Origin: Burkholderiaceae bacterium
GTDB lineage: Bacteria; Pseudomonadota; Gammaproteobacteria; Burkholderiales; Burkholderiaceae
Direction: 5' to 3'
NCBI GenBank assembly: GCA_025057735.1
Contig: JANWUU010000176.1
Location: 1-8,792 of the forward strand
DNA length: 8,792 nucleotides
Shown here: positions 1 to 5,853 of the stretch, in pieces
Layout of the letters: every line of letters starts with the position of its first letter
Position numbering within the stretch: position 1 is the stretch's first letter
The notes under the pieces: model-generated
Databases searched by the model: none
What the model was told of the DNA's origin: nothing
What the model saw: only the letters and a program-made list of their open reading frames with translations
Program-made: the position numbers and the translations under genes

Positions 1-399
1 CACCACCAGCGACTCGCCCGGAAACTTGGCGCAGGCGGCGATCAGCGCGTGCCAGCGGTCCGGCCCGAGCTGCGCGGGCTCCCGGTAGGCATTGATCAGC
101 GCCAGGCCGTAGCCGGGGCCGCGGCCGGCGAAGTGCGGCTGTGCGGCGAGCCACTTGACGCTGATGCCGGCGGCGGCCTGCGCCGCCTCCTCTACGGCCT
201 GCATCGTCGCCGCGTCGGCGACACTCACACCGAATGCACGCGTCGCCTGCAGTCCACGCCACGCCTTGGCCAGCCGCTGCGCCAGCGGGTCGGATGCGGC
301 GCGCAGCGCCAGCCCCGAGCCGACGAGCCGATGGTCATCGCCTTCGCGGTACGCCCACTTAATCGCCGTGTTGCCGACGTCCAGCAGCAGCCAGGCCAT
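1..399 (-). CDS. coaX: Type III pantothenate kinase, N-terminal part (runs off left edge)
   Basis: Catalyses ATP-dependent phosphorylation of pantothenate, the first step of coenzyme A synthesis, in the cytoplasm. The frame is open from the ATG at 399-397 to the window edge, giving 133 residues of a family usually about 240-260 long. The protein starts MAWLLLDVGNT, where DVGNT (residues 7-11) is the phosphate-binding motif of this ASKHA-fold kinase and Asp7 is the conserved acidic residue. Residues 103-116 (NAYREPAQLGPDRW) match the N-x-Y-x-x-P-x-x-LG-x-DRW signature of type III enzymes. The second catalytic aspartate segment lies beyond the edge. The start is only 5 nt after the birA stop, so the pair is probably one transcript, an arrangement common in beta- and gammaproteobacteria; the Bordetella homologue was first named Baf. 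No strong ribosome binding site is seen. Family assignment is firm; only completeness is unknown. Confidence 0.93.
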   Translation of the reverse strand, partial: MAWLLLDVGNTAIKWAYREGDDHRLVGSGLALRAASDPLAQRLAKAWRGLQATRAFGVSVADAATMQAVEEAAQAAAGISVKWLAAQPHFAGRGPGYGLALINAYREPAQLGPDRWHALIAACAKFPGESLVV

Positions 400-404
400 C
401 GTCG

Positions 405-1202
405 CTATCGCACGCGCAGCGTCATTTCACCGGTGGCGTACGCTTGCACGCCGGTGGCGGTGCGCAACACCAGCCGCCCCGCAGCATCGATATCGACCAC
501 GGTGCCGACGGCGATCAGACCTTCGGCATCGGACAACTCGACTAAGCGGTTCAGCAGCGCAAAGCGCCTGATGTAGCGTGCGCGCAGCGGCGCGAAGCCG
601 TGCGCCTCAAACTGCGCGAGCACGGCCAGCAGCGCGCGGGCAAGATCGCCGATGAGCCGCTCACGCCCCGTCAGCAGCAGCGCATCGTCCACGAATTCGG
701 AGAGGGCCGCTGCCGGCTGGTCAATCGCCTGTCGCGTGGCCGCGTCCAGCCACAGATTAAGGCCGATGCCGACCACCAGCGTGCGGTTGCCGGCCGAATC
801 GAGCGCAACTTCGCACAGGATTCCGCCAAGCTTGCGCTCGCCGATGACCAGATCATTCGGCCATTTCAGGCGCACCGGTGCGAACGCCTCGAGCGTCTCC
901 GCTACCGCGGCACCGCAGGCGAGCGTCGCCGACGGCTCGCGCGCGTAGGGGCCGGCCAGCGCGCGCGCGAGCGAAAAAAGCAGCGCACCACCGGGGGTGG
1001 CATGCCAGGCGCGGCCGCGCCGGCCCCGCCCGGACGTCTGCGCCACCGTCGCGCGCAGCACAGGCCGCGCCGGCGCCTGGCGGCGCGCGCGTACCAGCAG
1101 ATCGGTGTTGGTCGATCCGGTTTCGACGACGGTTTCCACCTGCAGGCCCGCGCCGGCGGCCATTGCGATCGCGTCGGCGTCAAGCGGCCGCGCGGCGGCC
1201 AT
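405..1202 (-). CDS. birA: Biotin--[acetyl-CoA-carboxylase] ligase, monofunctional
   Basis: Activates biotin with ATP to biotinyl-AMP and transfers it to the lysine of biotin carboxyl carrier protein and other biotin enzymes. With the chosen ATG at 1202 the protein has 265 residues. Visible motifs are ETGSTN (27-32, start of the catalytic core), GRGRRGR (58-64, the adenylate-binding loop), KWPNDL (113-118), KLGGILCE (124-131, with the lysine equivalent to E. coli K183) and GIGLNL. A C-terminal BPL_C-type beta domain ends in GEMTLRVR. There is no N-terminal winged helix, so this is the non-repressor, class I type, unlike E. coli BirA. The frame stays open upstream to 1283 with another ATG at 1232; I prefer 1202 because the extra residues match nothing in the family, but the start is uncertain. 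Followed 5 nt later by coaX. Confidence 0.94.
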   Translation of the reverse strand: MAAARPLDADAIAMAAGAGLQVETVVETGSTNTDLLVRARRQAPARPVLRATVAQTSGRGRRGRAWHATPGGALLFSLARALAGPYAREPSATLACGAAVAETLEAFAPVRLKWPNDLVIGERKLGGILCEVALDSAGNRTLVVGIGLNLWLDAATRQAIDQPAAALSEFVDDALLLTGRERLIGDLARALLAVLAQFEAHGFAPLRARYIRRFALLNRLVELSDAEGLIAVGTVVDIDAAGRLVLRTATGVQAYATGEMTLRVR

Positions 1203-1221
1203 CACTGGGCAAGCAGGCTCC

Positions 1222-1250
1222 GATATCGAACGCATGACGATGACGGGCAA
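1222..1250 (-). promoter_or_regulatory. Possible sigma70-type promoter for birA-coaX
   Basis: On the minus strand TTGCCC (1250-1245) is followed after 17 nt by GATATC (1227-1222), a weak match to -35 and -10 boxes, just upstream of the ATG at 1202. The match is partial (about 4 of 6 and 3 of 6) and a chance hit is quite possible. If real, translation could not start at the in-frame ATG at 1232, which supports the 1202 start. Confidence 0.2.
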
Positions 1251-1292
1251 TGCGGACGACGCAGCGCACTGTAGCACCGCCACGACCCACGC

Positions 1293-1322
1293 TTGCCATC
1301 GCCATCAGCGCCACCGGACAAT
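1293..1322 (+). promoter_or_regulatory. Possible sigma70-type promoter for the vanZ-led run
   Basis: TTGCCA (1293-1298), an 18-nt spacer and GACAAT (1317-1322) lie in the divergent gap immediately before the preferred vanZ ATG at 1332. Transcription would begin around 1328-1331, making the message nearly leaderless, which fits the lack of a Shine-Dalgarno sequence. This is a by-eye motif match only. Confidence 0.25.
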
Positions 1323-1331
1323 CAGCCTGGC

Positions 1332-2468
1332 ATGCCCGCCGACCGTTTCGTTGTACGCGCCGCTCGGCGCAGGGGCTCGCCGCTGGCGCGGCTTGCCTGC
1401 GCCGCCTATGCCCTGCTGATCGTCTATGCGAGTCTCGCGCCCTGGAGCGGTTGGCGCGACCTCGGCGTCGGTCCGTTCGCCTTCCTGTGGGCGCCGTGGC
1501 CCGAGTACGTGACGCACTTTGACGTCGCCGTCAACGTGCTCGGTTACCTGCCGTTTGGCGCGCTGCTCGTGCTCGCGCTGTATCCGCGCCTGCGCGGCGG
1601 GGCAGCGGTTGCGGTGGCGCTGGCCACGGGCGCACTGCTGTCGGGCGCCATCGAAGCGTTGCAAACCTATCTTCCGCCGCGCATCGCCTCCAACGTGGAC
1701 TGGCTGGCCAACGTCGGCGGCACCGCCTTCGGCGCGCTGCTCGGGGCCTGGCGCGCCGACAGCCTGATCGACCGCGGGCGGCTGCAGCAGCTGCGGGCAG
1801 CCTGGTTCACGCGCGATGGCAGCGTTGCCCTCGTGCTGCTGGCGCTGTGGCCGCTTGCGCAGATGCATCCGTTGCCGATGCTGTTTGGACTGGGTGCGGC
1901 AGACGGCGCGCTGCTGGAGGCAGCCCGGCGGTGGTTTGTGTGGTTGCCGGCGCGCATGGCCTGGACCTCCACCGAATTTATTCTCGCCGAGGCGTTGGTC
2001 ACCACCGCCGGCCTGCTCGCCGCTGGCTTGATGGCGGCTTCGGTAATGACCGCGCGCGCGCCACGGCTGGCGCTGCTCGCAGCGCTGGGGCTTGCTGCCT
2101 TAGGTGCCAAGGCACTCGCCTACGGCGTGCGCTTCGGGTCGGAGCATGCGCTTGCCTGGCTGACCCCAGGTGCAGTGGCTGGACTCCTGCTCGGTACGTT
2201 AGCCTTGTCGGTGGCGGCCTGGGGTCCGCCCCGCGCGGTAGCGCGCCTAGGGCTGCTTGCCTGCGTTACGTTACTCGTCGCCGTGGCAGTGATCCCGCAG
2301 AACCCGTATTTCACGGCTTGGCTCATGCAGTGGCGCAGCGGGCGGCTTGCGCATTTCCACGCCGCTACGCAGTGGCTGGCGAGCGCCTGGCCTTTTGCCG
2401 CCGCCGCTTGGCTGGCCGCGCGGGAATTCATGCGGCGCGACGGCACGTGTGCCTACAATGAAGCATGA
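1332..2468 (+). CDS. VanZ-family polytopic membrane protein with C-terminal membrane extension
   Basis: Inner-membrane protein of unknown biochemical role. The VanZ family is named after a teicoplanin-resistance protein, but most proteobacterial members have no proven resistance function. From the ATG at 1332 it has 378 residues. The VanZ domain covers about residues 19-140: NVLGYLPFG (68-76), then E108, Q111, LPPR (114-117), S120, D123, N127 and GG (129-130), the usual polar signature between helices 3 and 4. About six further hydrophobic segments follow (near 165-188, 213-239, 244-267, 273-297, 302-334 and 345-365), giving roughly ten in all, whereas a bare VanZ domain is about 120-150 residues with four or five. 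The frame is open up to a TTG at 1293, but the residues before 1332 are hydrophilic and unlike the family. Its stop overlaps the ferredoxin start (ATGA), indicating co-translation. Confidence 0.85.
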   Translation: MPADRFVVRAARRRGSPLARLACAAYALLIVYASLAPWSGWRDLGVGPFAFLWAPWPEYVTHFDVAVNVLGYLPFGALLVLALYPRLRGGAAVAVALATGALLSGAIEALQTYLPPRIASNVDWLANVGGTAFGALLGAWRADSLIDRGRLQQLRAAWFTRDGSVALVLLALWPLAQMHPLPMLFGLGAADGALLEAARRWFVWLPARMAWTSTEFILAEALVTTAGLLAAGLMAASVMTARAPRLALLAALGLAALGAKALAYGVRFGSEHALAWLTPGAVAGLLLGTLALSVAAWGPPRAVARLGLLACVTLLVAVAVIPQNPYFTAWLMQWRSGRLAHFHAATQWLASAWPFAAAAWLAAREFMRRDGTCAYNEA

Positions 2469-2773
2469 GCCATTACAAATTTCACGTCTTTTTTTGCCTA
2501 AACGAGCGCGACGACGGCCGCCCCTGTTGTGCTGATCACCGCGCCGCGGACATCCAGGCGTACGCCAAACAGCGCGTCAAGCAGCTCGGGCTAGCCGGCC
2601 CTGGCAAGGTGCGCATCAACAAGGCCGGCTGTCTGGATCGATGCGAGCAAGGCCCCTGCGTGGTCATTTATCCGGATGCGACCTGGTACACCTACGTCGA
2701 TCGCGAGGACATTGACGAAATCATCGACTCGCACCTGCGCTACGGTCGCGTCGTCGAGCGCTTGAAGATTTAA
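2465..2773 (+). CDS. Thioredoxin-fold [2Fe-2S] ferredoxin
   Basis: A 102-residue cytoplasmic electron carrier of the thioredoxin-like [2Fe-2S] ferredoxin family (Shethna protein / Aquifex Fd type). Cysteines are at 11, 21, 22, 56, 60 and 65. The pattern of Cys11, Cys22 (or 21), then C56-x3-C60 fits the four cluster ligands of the family. GCLDRCEQGPC (55-65) is the typical second ligand loop, followed by the characteristic YPDATWYTYVD strand region (69-79). Length is normal for single-domain members. The start codon overlaps the vanZ stop in ATGA and there is no clear Shine-Dalgarno sequence, so translation is probably coupled to vanZ. The redox partner is unknown. LipA, encoded further down the same strand, is a radical-SAM enzyme needing electrons, but that pairing is only a guess. 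Confidence 0.9.
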   Translation: MSHYKFHVFFCLNERDDGRPCCADHRAADIQAYAKQRVKQLGLAGPGKVRINKAGCLDRCEQGPCVVIYPDATWYTYVDREDIDEIIDSHLRYGRVVERLKI

Positions 2774-2784
2774 GCAGCCGGCCG

Positions 2785-3444
2785 ATGCAGCAGCGGCGCA
2801 CGGTGCCCGGCATCGTCGGGCCAATTGAGGTAGCGCTTGACCTGCCGCGCGAGGCAGCGCGCGGGGTGGCTTTCATCGGGCATCCACATCCGCTGTACGG
2901 CGGCACGCTGGACAATAAAGTGGTCGCCACGCTGGCGCGCGCCTTCGCCGCCGCCGGGCTAATCGCCGTGCGGCCGAATTTCCGCGGTGTCGGCGCCAGC
3001 GCCGGCATTCACGATCACGGTGCCGGCGAAACCGACGATTTCATGCACCTGATCGACACGGCGGCGCAGTGGAGCGAGGGCGTCATCGCCGCCGAGCTGC
3101 CGTTGGCGCTGGCGGGCTTCTCCTTTGGCAGCTTTGTTGCGGCGCAGGCTTGCCAGCGGCTGGGCGCGGGAGGCCGTTTACCGCGGCTGCTCGTGCTCGT
3201 TGGAGCGGCCGCTGGCAAGTGGCCGCTGCCGGCGGTGCCGGTGCAGCAAACCTTGGTGATTCATGGCGAGTGCGACGAGACGATTCCACTTAGCGATGTG
3301 CTTGCCTGGGCCCGCCCGCAGGAGTTGCCGGTGGTCGTCCTGCCCGGCGCCGATCATTTCTTTCACCGCCGACTGTCGACCTTAAAGCGGCTGCTGCAGG
3401 TCCATTTGTGCAGCGCGTTTGACGCTGCCGCGGGAAGCGACTAA
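2785..3444 (+). CDS. Alpha/beta-hydrolase of the COG2945 type
   Basis: A 219-residue predicted serine hydrolase, probably cytoplasmic because no signal peptide is visible; substrate unknown. GHPHPLYGG (32-40) and NKVV (44-47) form the oxyanion-side signature of the COG2945 group. RPNFRGVGAS (63-72) is the next conserved strand-loop. GFSFG (111-115) is the nucleophile elbow with Ser113. HGECDETIP (160-168) supplies the likely acid Asp164, and GADHFFH (188-194) the catalytic His191, so the full triad is present. Length is normal for this small lidless group. It starts 11 nt after the ferredoxin stop and is probably in the same transcript. No strong ribosome binding site is visible. Family confidence is high; biological role cannot be read from the sequence. 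Confidence 0.88.
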   Translation: MQQRRTVPGIVGPIEVALDLPREAARGVAFIGHPHPLYGGTLDNKVVATLARAFAAAGLIAVRPNFRGVGASAGIHDHGAGETDDFMHLIDTAAQWSEGVIAAELPLALAGFSFGSFVAAQACQRLGAGGRLPRLLVLVGAAAGKWPLPAVPVQQTLVIHGECDETIPLSDVLAWARPQELPVVVLPGADHFFHRRLSTLKRLLQVHLCSAFDAAAGSD

Positions 3445-3462
3445 AAGGCCGTCCAGTTCAAG

Positions 3463-3476
3463 AGGCGCCGGCGCCT
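3463..3476. repeat. 14-bp perfect palindrome in intergenic gap
   Basis: AGGCGCCGGCGCCT reads the same on both strands and lies in the 77-bp gap between the hydrolase and the 167-residue protein, the longest untranslated gap in the plus-strand run. It has no loop and no following T tract, so it is not a standard terminator. It could be a protein-binding dyad or chance in G+C-rich DNA. Confidence 0.4.
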
Positions 3477-3521
3477 GGCCGATGGGGCCCTCAGGTTCTA
3501 GCTGCCCGATTTGGCAAGACG

Positions 3522-4025
3522 ATGATCGACGAGCACAGCGTCTACGCGAAGACGCCGAAAGGCGCGGCTGAGGTCGCCGCGCGCAGCGGCGCGCTGTCGC
3601 TGGCGGCGCGGCGCGTGTTGATCATGATCGATGGCCGACGCAGCGTGGCGGAACTGGCGCCGTTGGCACGACCGGGGGAGATCGCGCAAATCATCGAAAC
3701 GCTGGAGTCGCAGGGCTTTGTGCAACGCGTAGTCGGTGTGGGTGAGGCGGCGCCCGCGGCCTCGGAGACGCCCTTGGGCGATGCCGGCAGTGAGGACGCA
3801 GCCGATGAGCGCCTAGCCGCTTCGCTGGAAGCCATCAAGCGGCGGGCAGTACGCGAACTGGCAGACCGGCTCGGTCCGGACGCCGAGGTGATGGCGGTTC
3901 GCATCGAGCAGTGCCGCACGCCGGAGGAGCTACGCCAGCGCCTGCAGGAGGCCGAACGGCTGGTGGCCGGCATCCTGGGCGCCGCGCAAGCGCAGGATTT
4001 CGTCCGTGCGCTGCGGCGCCGCTGA
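3522..4025 (+). CDS. Uncharacterised two-part helical protein
   Basis: I do not recognise a named function for this 167-residue protein. It has no signal peptide, membrane segment or cysteine-rich motif apart from one Cys near residue 130. The N-terminal part (about 6-75) begins with VYAKTPKGAAEV (7-18), then a predicted helix, an IDGRRSVAEL turn (36-45) and another helix ending ESQGFVQRV. This is a layout reminiscent of a small winged-helix-like fold and, from memory, of uncharacterised betaproteobacterial proteins. An Ala/Glu/Pro-rich linker (about 76-95) follows. The C-terminal part (about 97-167) is strongly helical and charged, with RELADRLGPDAEVMAVRIE and a CRTPEELRQRLQEAERLV stretch. 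It follows a 77-bp gap and precedes dat by 27 bp. Codon use is strongly G/C in third positions, so it is a real gene. A regulatory or adaptor role is possible but not shown. Confidence 0.8.
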   Translation: MIDEHSVYAKTPKGAAEVAARSGALSLAARRVLIMIDGRRSVAELAPLARPGEIAQIIETLESQGFVQRVVGVGEAAPAASETPLGDAGSEDAADERLAASLEAIKRRAVRELADRLGPDAEVMAVRIEQCRTPEELRQRLQEAERLVAGILGAAQAQDFVRALRRR

Positions 4026-4052
4026 GCGCGCTGCGCCAACCGGGTAGCATGC

Positions 4053-4925
4053 ATGCCGATGGAAGCCGCCTCGCTCGTAGACGATCCCATTTGTTACCTC
4101 AACGGCAACTGGCTGCCGCTGTCGCAGGCGCGCATCTCGCCGCTAGACCGCGGGTTCATTTTCGGCGATGGCGTCTACGAGGTGGTGCCAGTTTACCGGC
4201 GCAAGCCGTTCCGCCTCGAGCAGCATCTGGCGCGATTGGAGCGCAGCCTGCGTGAGGTGCGCATCGTGAACCCGTTTAACCGCACCGGCTGGCAGGCACT
4301 GCTGGCGCGGCTGATCGAGCGCAGCAGCGCTGATGATCAGTTCGTGTATGTGCAAGTCACGCGGGGGGTCGCGCGGCGCGACTTCGCATTCCCGACAGGC
4401 GTAGCACCGACGGTGTTCGCAATGACCACCCCTTTCGTGCGCCCGGGCCCGCAGCTGCGCGACGGCGGACTGCGCGCGGTGACGCGCGCCGACGAGCGCT
4501 GGCTGCGCTGTGACATCAAGTCAGTGTCGCTGCTGGCGGCCGTGCTTGCGCGCCAGTATGCAGTCGAAAACGACGCCCATGAAGTCGTTCAGTTCCGCGA
4601 CGGCTGGCTCACCGAGGGATCAGCCAGCAACATCTGGGTCGTCAAAGCAGGGACCGTGCATGGTCCACCCCGTGACCATCGCATCTTGGAAGGCATTCGC
4701 TGCGGGCTGCTGCAAGAGTTGTGCGCGCAGGAGGGTATCGTTTTTTGCGAGTGCCCGCTGACACGCGAGCAGGTGCAGGATGCCGACGAGCTGCTGCTGA
4801 CGGCGGCGACACGCGAGATCCTACCAATCGTGCAACTAGACGGACGCCCCGTCGGCGACGGCCGCCCCGGACCCATTTATCGACGCCTGCGCGCCGCCTA
4901 CGACCGGGCAATCGAGGCGCTCTGA
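4053..4925 (+). CDS. dat: D-amino-acid aminotransferase (PLP fold type IV)
   Basis: Predicted to transfer amino groups between D-amino acids and 2-oxo acids (for example D-Ala plus 2-oxoglutarate to pyruvate plus D-Glu), a route feeding peptidoglycan precursors. The protein has 290 residues, the usual length. Motifs align closely with Bacillus sp. D-AAT: FGDGVYEVV (37-45, Tyr42 equals the active-site Tyr31), VTRG (102-105), RWLRCDIKS (149-157) with catalytic Lys156, and TEGSASN (187-193) with Glu188 contacting the pyridine nitrogen. In the carboxylate-trap motif, Arg109 is kept but the position equivalent to His100 is Phe111 (RRDFAFP), so substrate preference may differ. A branched-chain aminotransferase or aminodeoxychorismate lyase is the main alternative, but the near identity around the lysine favours D-AAT. 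The start at 4053 follows a weak GGGTAG; the ATG at 4059 is also possible. The stop overlaps the next start (TGATG). Confidence 0.88.
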   Translation: MPMEAASLVDDPICYLNGNWLPLSQARISPLDRGFIFGDGVYEVVPVYRRKPFRLEQHLARLERSLREVRIVNPFNRTGWQALLARLIERSSADDQFVYVQVTRGVARRDFAFPTGVAPTVFAMTTPFVRPGPQLRDGGLRAVTRADERWLRCDIKSVSLLAAVLARQYAVENDAHEVVQFRDGWLTEGSASNIWVVKAGTVHGPPRDHRILEGIRCGLLQELCAQEGIVFCECPLTREQVQDADELLLTAATREILPIVQLDGRPVGDGRPGPIYRRLRAAYDRAIEAL

Positions 4926-5197
4926 TGCGCTCGGACCGCGCCGGCTCGCTGCTGACCTTCCCGTTGGACTTCCCGATCAAGATCATGGGTCGGCGCACCG
5001 ATGATTTCGCGCAGACCATCGTGGAGGTCGTTCGCGAATATGCGCCCGATTTTGATGCCGCCACCGTGCAGCTGCGGGCCTCGCGGAACGGCAATTACCT
5101 ATCGCTGACGGCCACGGTACGCGCCACCTCGCGCGCGCAGCTTGACGCGCTGTACCGCGCGCTGTCCAGCCATCCGCTCGTGGCCGTCGTGCTGTGA
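4925..5197 (+). CDS. ybeD: DUF493 / YbeD-family protein
   Basis: A 90-residue soluble protein of the YbeD (DUF493) family. The E. coli member has a fold like the ACT-type regulatory domain of 3-phosphoglycerate dehydrogenase, and the gene is habitually found beside lipB, but its function is not established. Family features seen here are [12 protein letters not shown] (12-23), the helix [14 protein letters not shown] (28-41), the strand [15 protein letters not shown] (55-69) and a terminal helix-strand [15 protein letters not shown]. Length is normal. The start overlaps the dat stop by one base (TGATG) and its stop overlaps the lipB GTG start by four (GTGA), so all three are probably translated in a coupled way. 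A regulatory link to lipoate synthesis is inferred from context only. Confidence 0.92.
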   Translation: MRSDRAGSLLTFPLDFPIKIMGRRTDDFAQTIVEVVREYAPDFDAATVQLRASRNGNYLSLTATVRATSRAQLDALYRALSSHPLVAVVL

Positions 5198-5853
5198 ACG
5201 CCCCGCGCGTGCGCGAGCTGGGCCGCGCCGACTATCTGCCCGTCTGGCAGGCGATGCGCGATTTCACCGCGCGGCGCGATGGCGCCACCGCCGACGAGAT
5301 CTGGCTCGTCGAACACCCGCCGGTGTTTACGCTCGGCCAGGCAGGCCGGCGCGAGCATCTGCACGACCCCGGTGATATTCCGGTGCTGGCCACCGACCGC
5401 GGCGGCCAAGTCACCTACCACGGCCCCGGGCAAGTGGTGGCGTACACGCTGCTCGACCTGCGCCGGCTAGGCATCTACGTCAAGGAACTCGTCTACCGCC
5501 TCGAGCAGGCCGTGCTGCAGACGCTTGAGGCCTGCGGCATCGAGGGCCGCTGCGTGCCGGGCGCACCGGGTGTGTACGTCGCCGTGCCGGGCGCCAGCAG
5601 CGCAACCGCAGGTGCGCCTTTTCACGGTCTGGCCAAAATCGCCGCCGTCGGCATCAAGGTCACGCGCGGCTGCTGCTACCACGGTGTCGCGCTGAACGTG
5701 GCGATGGACCTGACGCCGTTTGCACGCATGAACCCTTGCGGCTACGCGGGGCTGGCCACCACGGACTTAGCTACACTGGGGGTACAGATAAGCTGGCAGG
5801 AGGCCGCGCAGCGGCTGGCGGCGCGGTTATCGGCCCACTTTACCGCGAGATGA
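5194..5853 (+). CDS. lipB: Lipoyl(octanoyl) transferase
   Basis: Transfers the octanoyl group from acyl carrier protein to the lipoyl domains of 2-oxoacid dehydrogenases and GcvH, through a thioester on the active-site cysteine. The 219-residue protein, of normal length, starts with a GTG that overlaps the DUF493 stop. [12 protein letters not shown] (40-51), [13 protein letters not shown] (68-80), [12 protein letters not shown] (145-156) with the catalytic Lys148, and MNPCGYAGL (179-187) with the catalytic Cys182 are all present. The loop [15 protein letters not shown] (131-145) is longer than in E. coli LipB; I associate this with betaproteobacterial homologues. The stop overlaps the lipA start (ATGA). 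No internal damage is seen. Confidence 0.96.
   Translation: MNAPRVRELGRADYLPVWQAMRDFTARRDGATADEIWLVEHPPVFTLGQAGRREHLHDPGDIPVLATDRGGQVTYHGPGQVVAYTLLDLRRLGIYVKELVYRLEQAVLQTLEACGIEGRCVPGAPGVYVAVPGASSATAGAPFHGLAKIAAVGIKVTRGCCYHGVALNVAMDLTPFARMNPCGYAGLATTDLATLGVQISWQEAAQRLAARLSAHFTAR

Noticed and set aside
49..576. Plus-strand open frame of 175 codons over coaX and the end of birA
   Set aside because: It spans the ends of two well-supported minus-strand genes and has no family-like features.
600..1274. Plus-strand open frame of 224 codons over birA
   Set aside because: Arg/Ala-rich low-information sequence opposite a gene with unmistakable biotin-ligase motifs.
1305..1868. Minus-strand open frame of 187 codons over the vanZ gene
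   Set aside because: Gln/Arg/Ala-rich shadow; the plus strand has a complete VanZ signature.
1332..2468. VanZ gene as a glycopeptide-resistance determinant
   Set aside because: No vanA, vanH or vanX-type genes are nearby and the organism appears Gram-negative; the family name alone does not imply resistance.
3911..4255. Plus-strand open frame of 114 codons across the 167-residue gene and dat junction
   Set aside because: It overlaps two better-supported genes and has shadow-like composition.
5574..5628. Extra loop in LipB compared with E. coli (residues about 128-145)
   Set aside because: Considered as an odd insertion, but longer Ala/Pro-rich loops at this place fit my recollection of betaproteobacterial LipB proteins, so it is lineage-typical rather than unusual.
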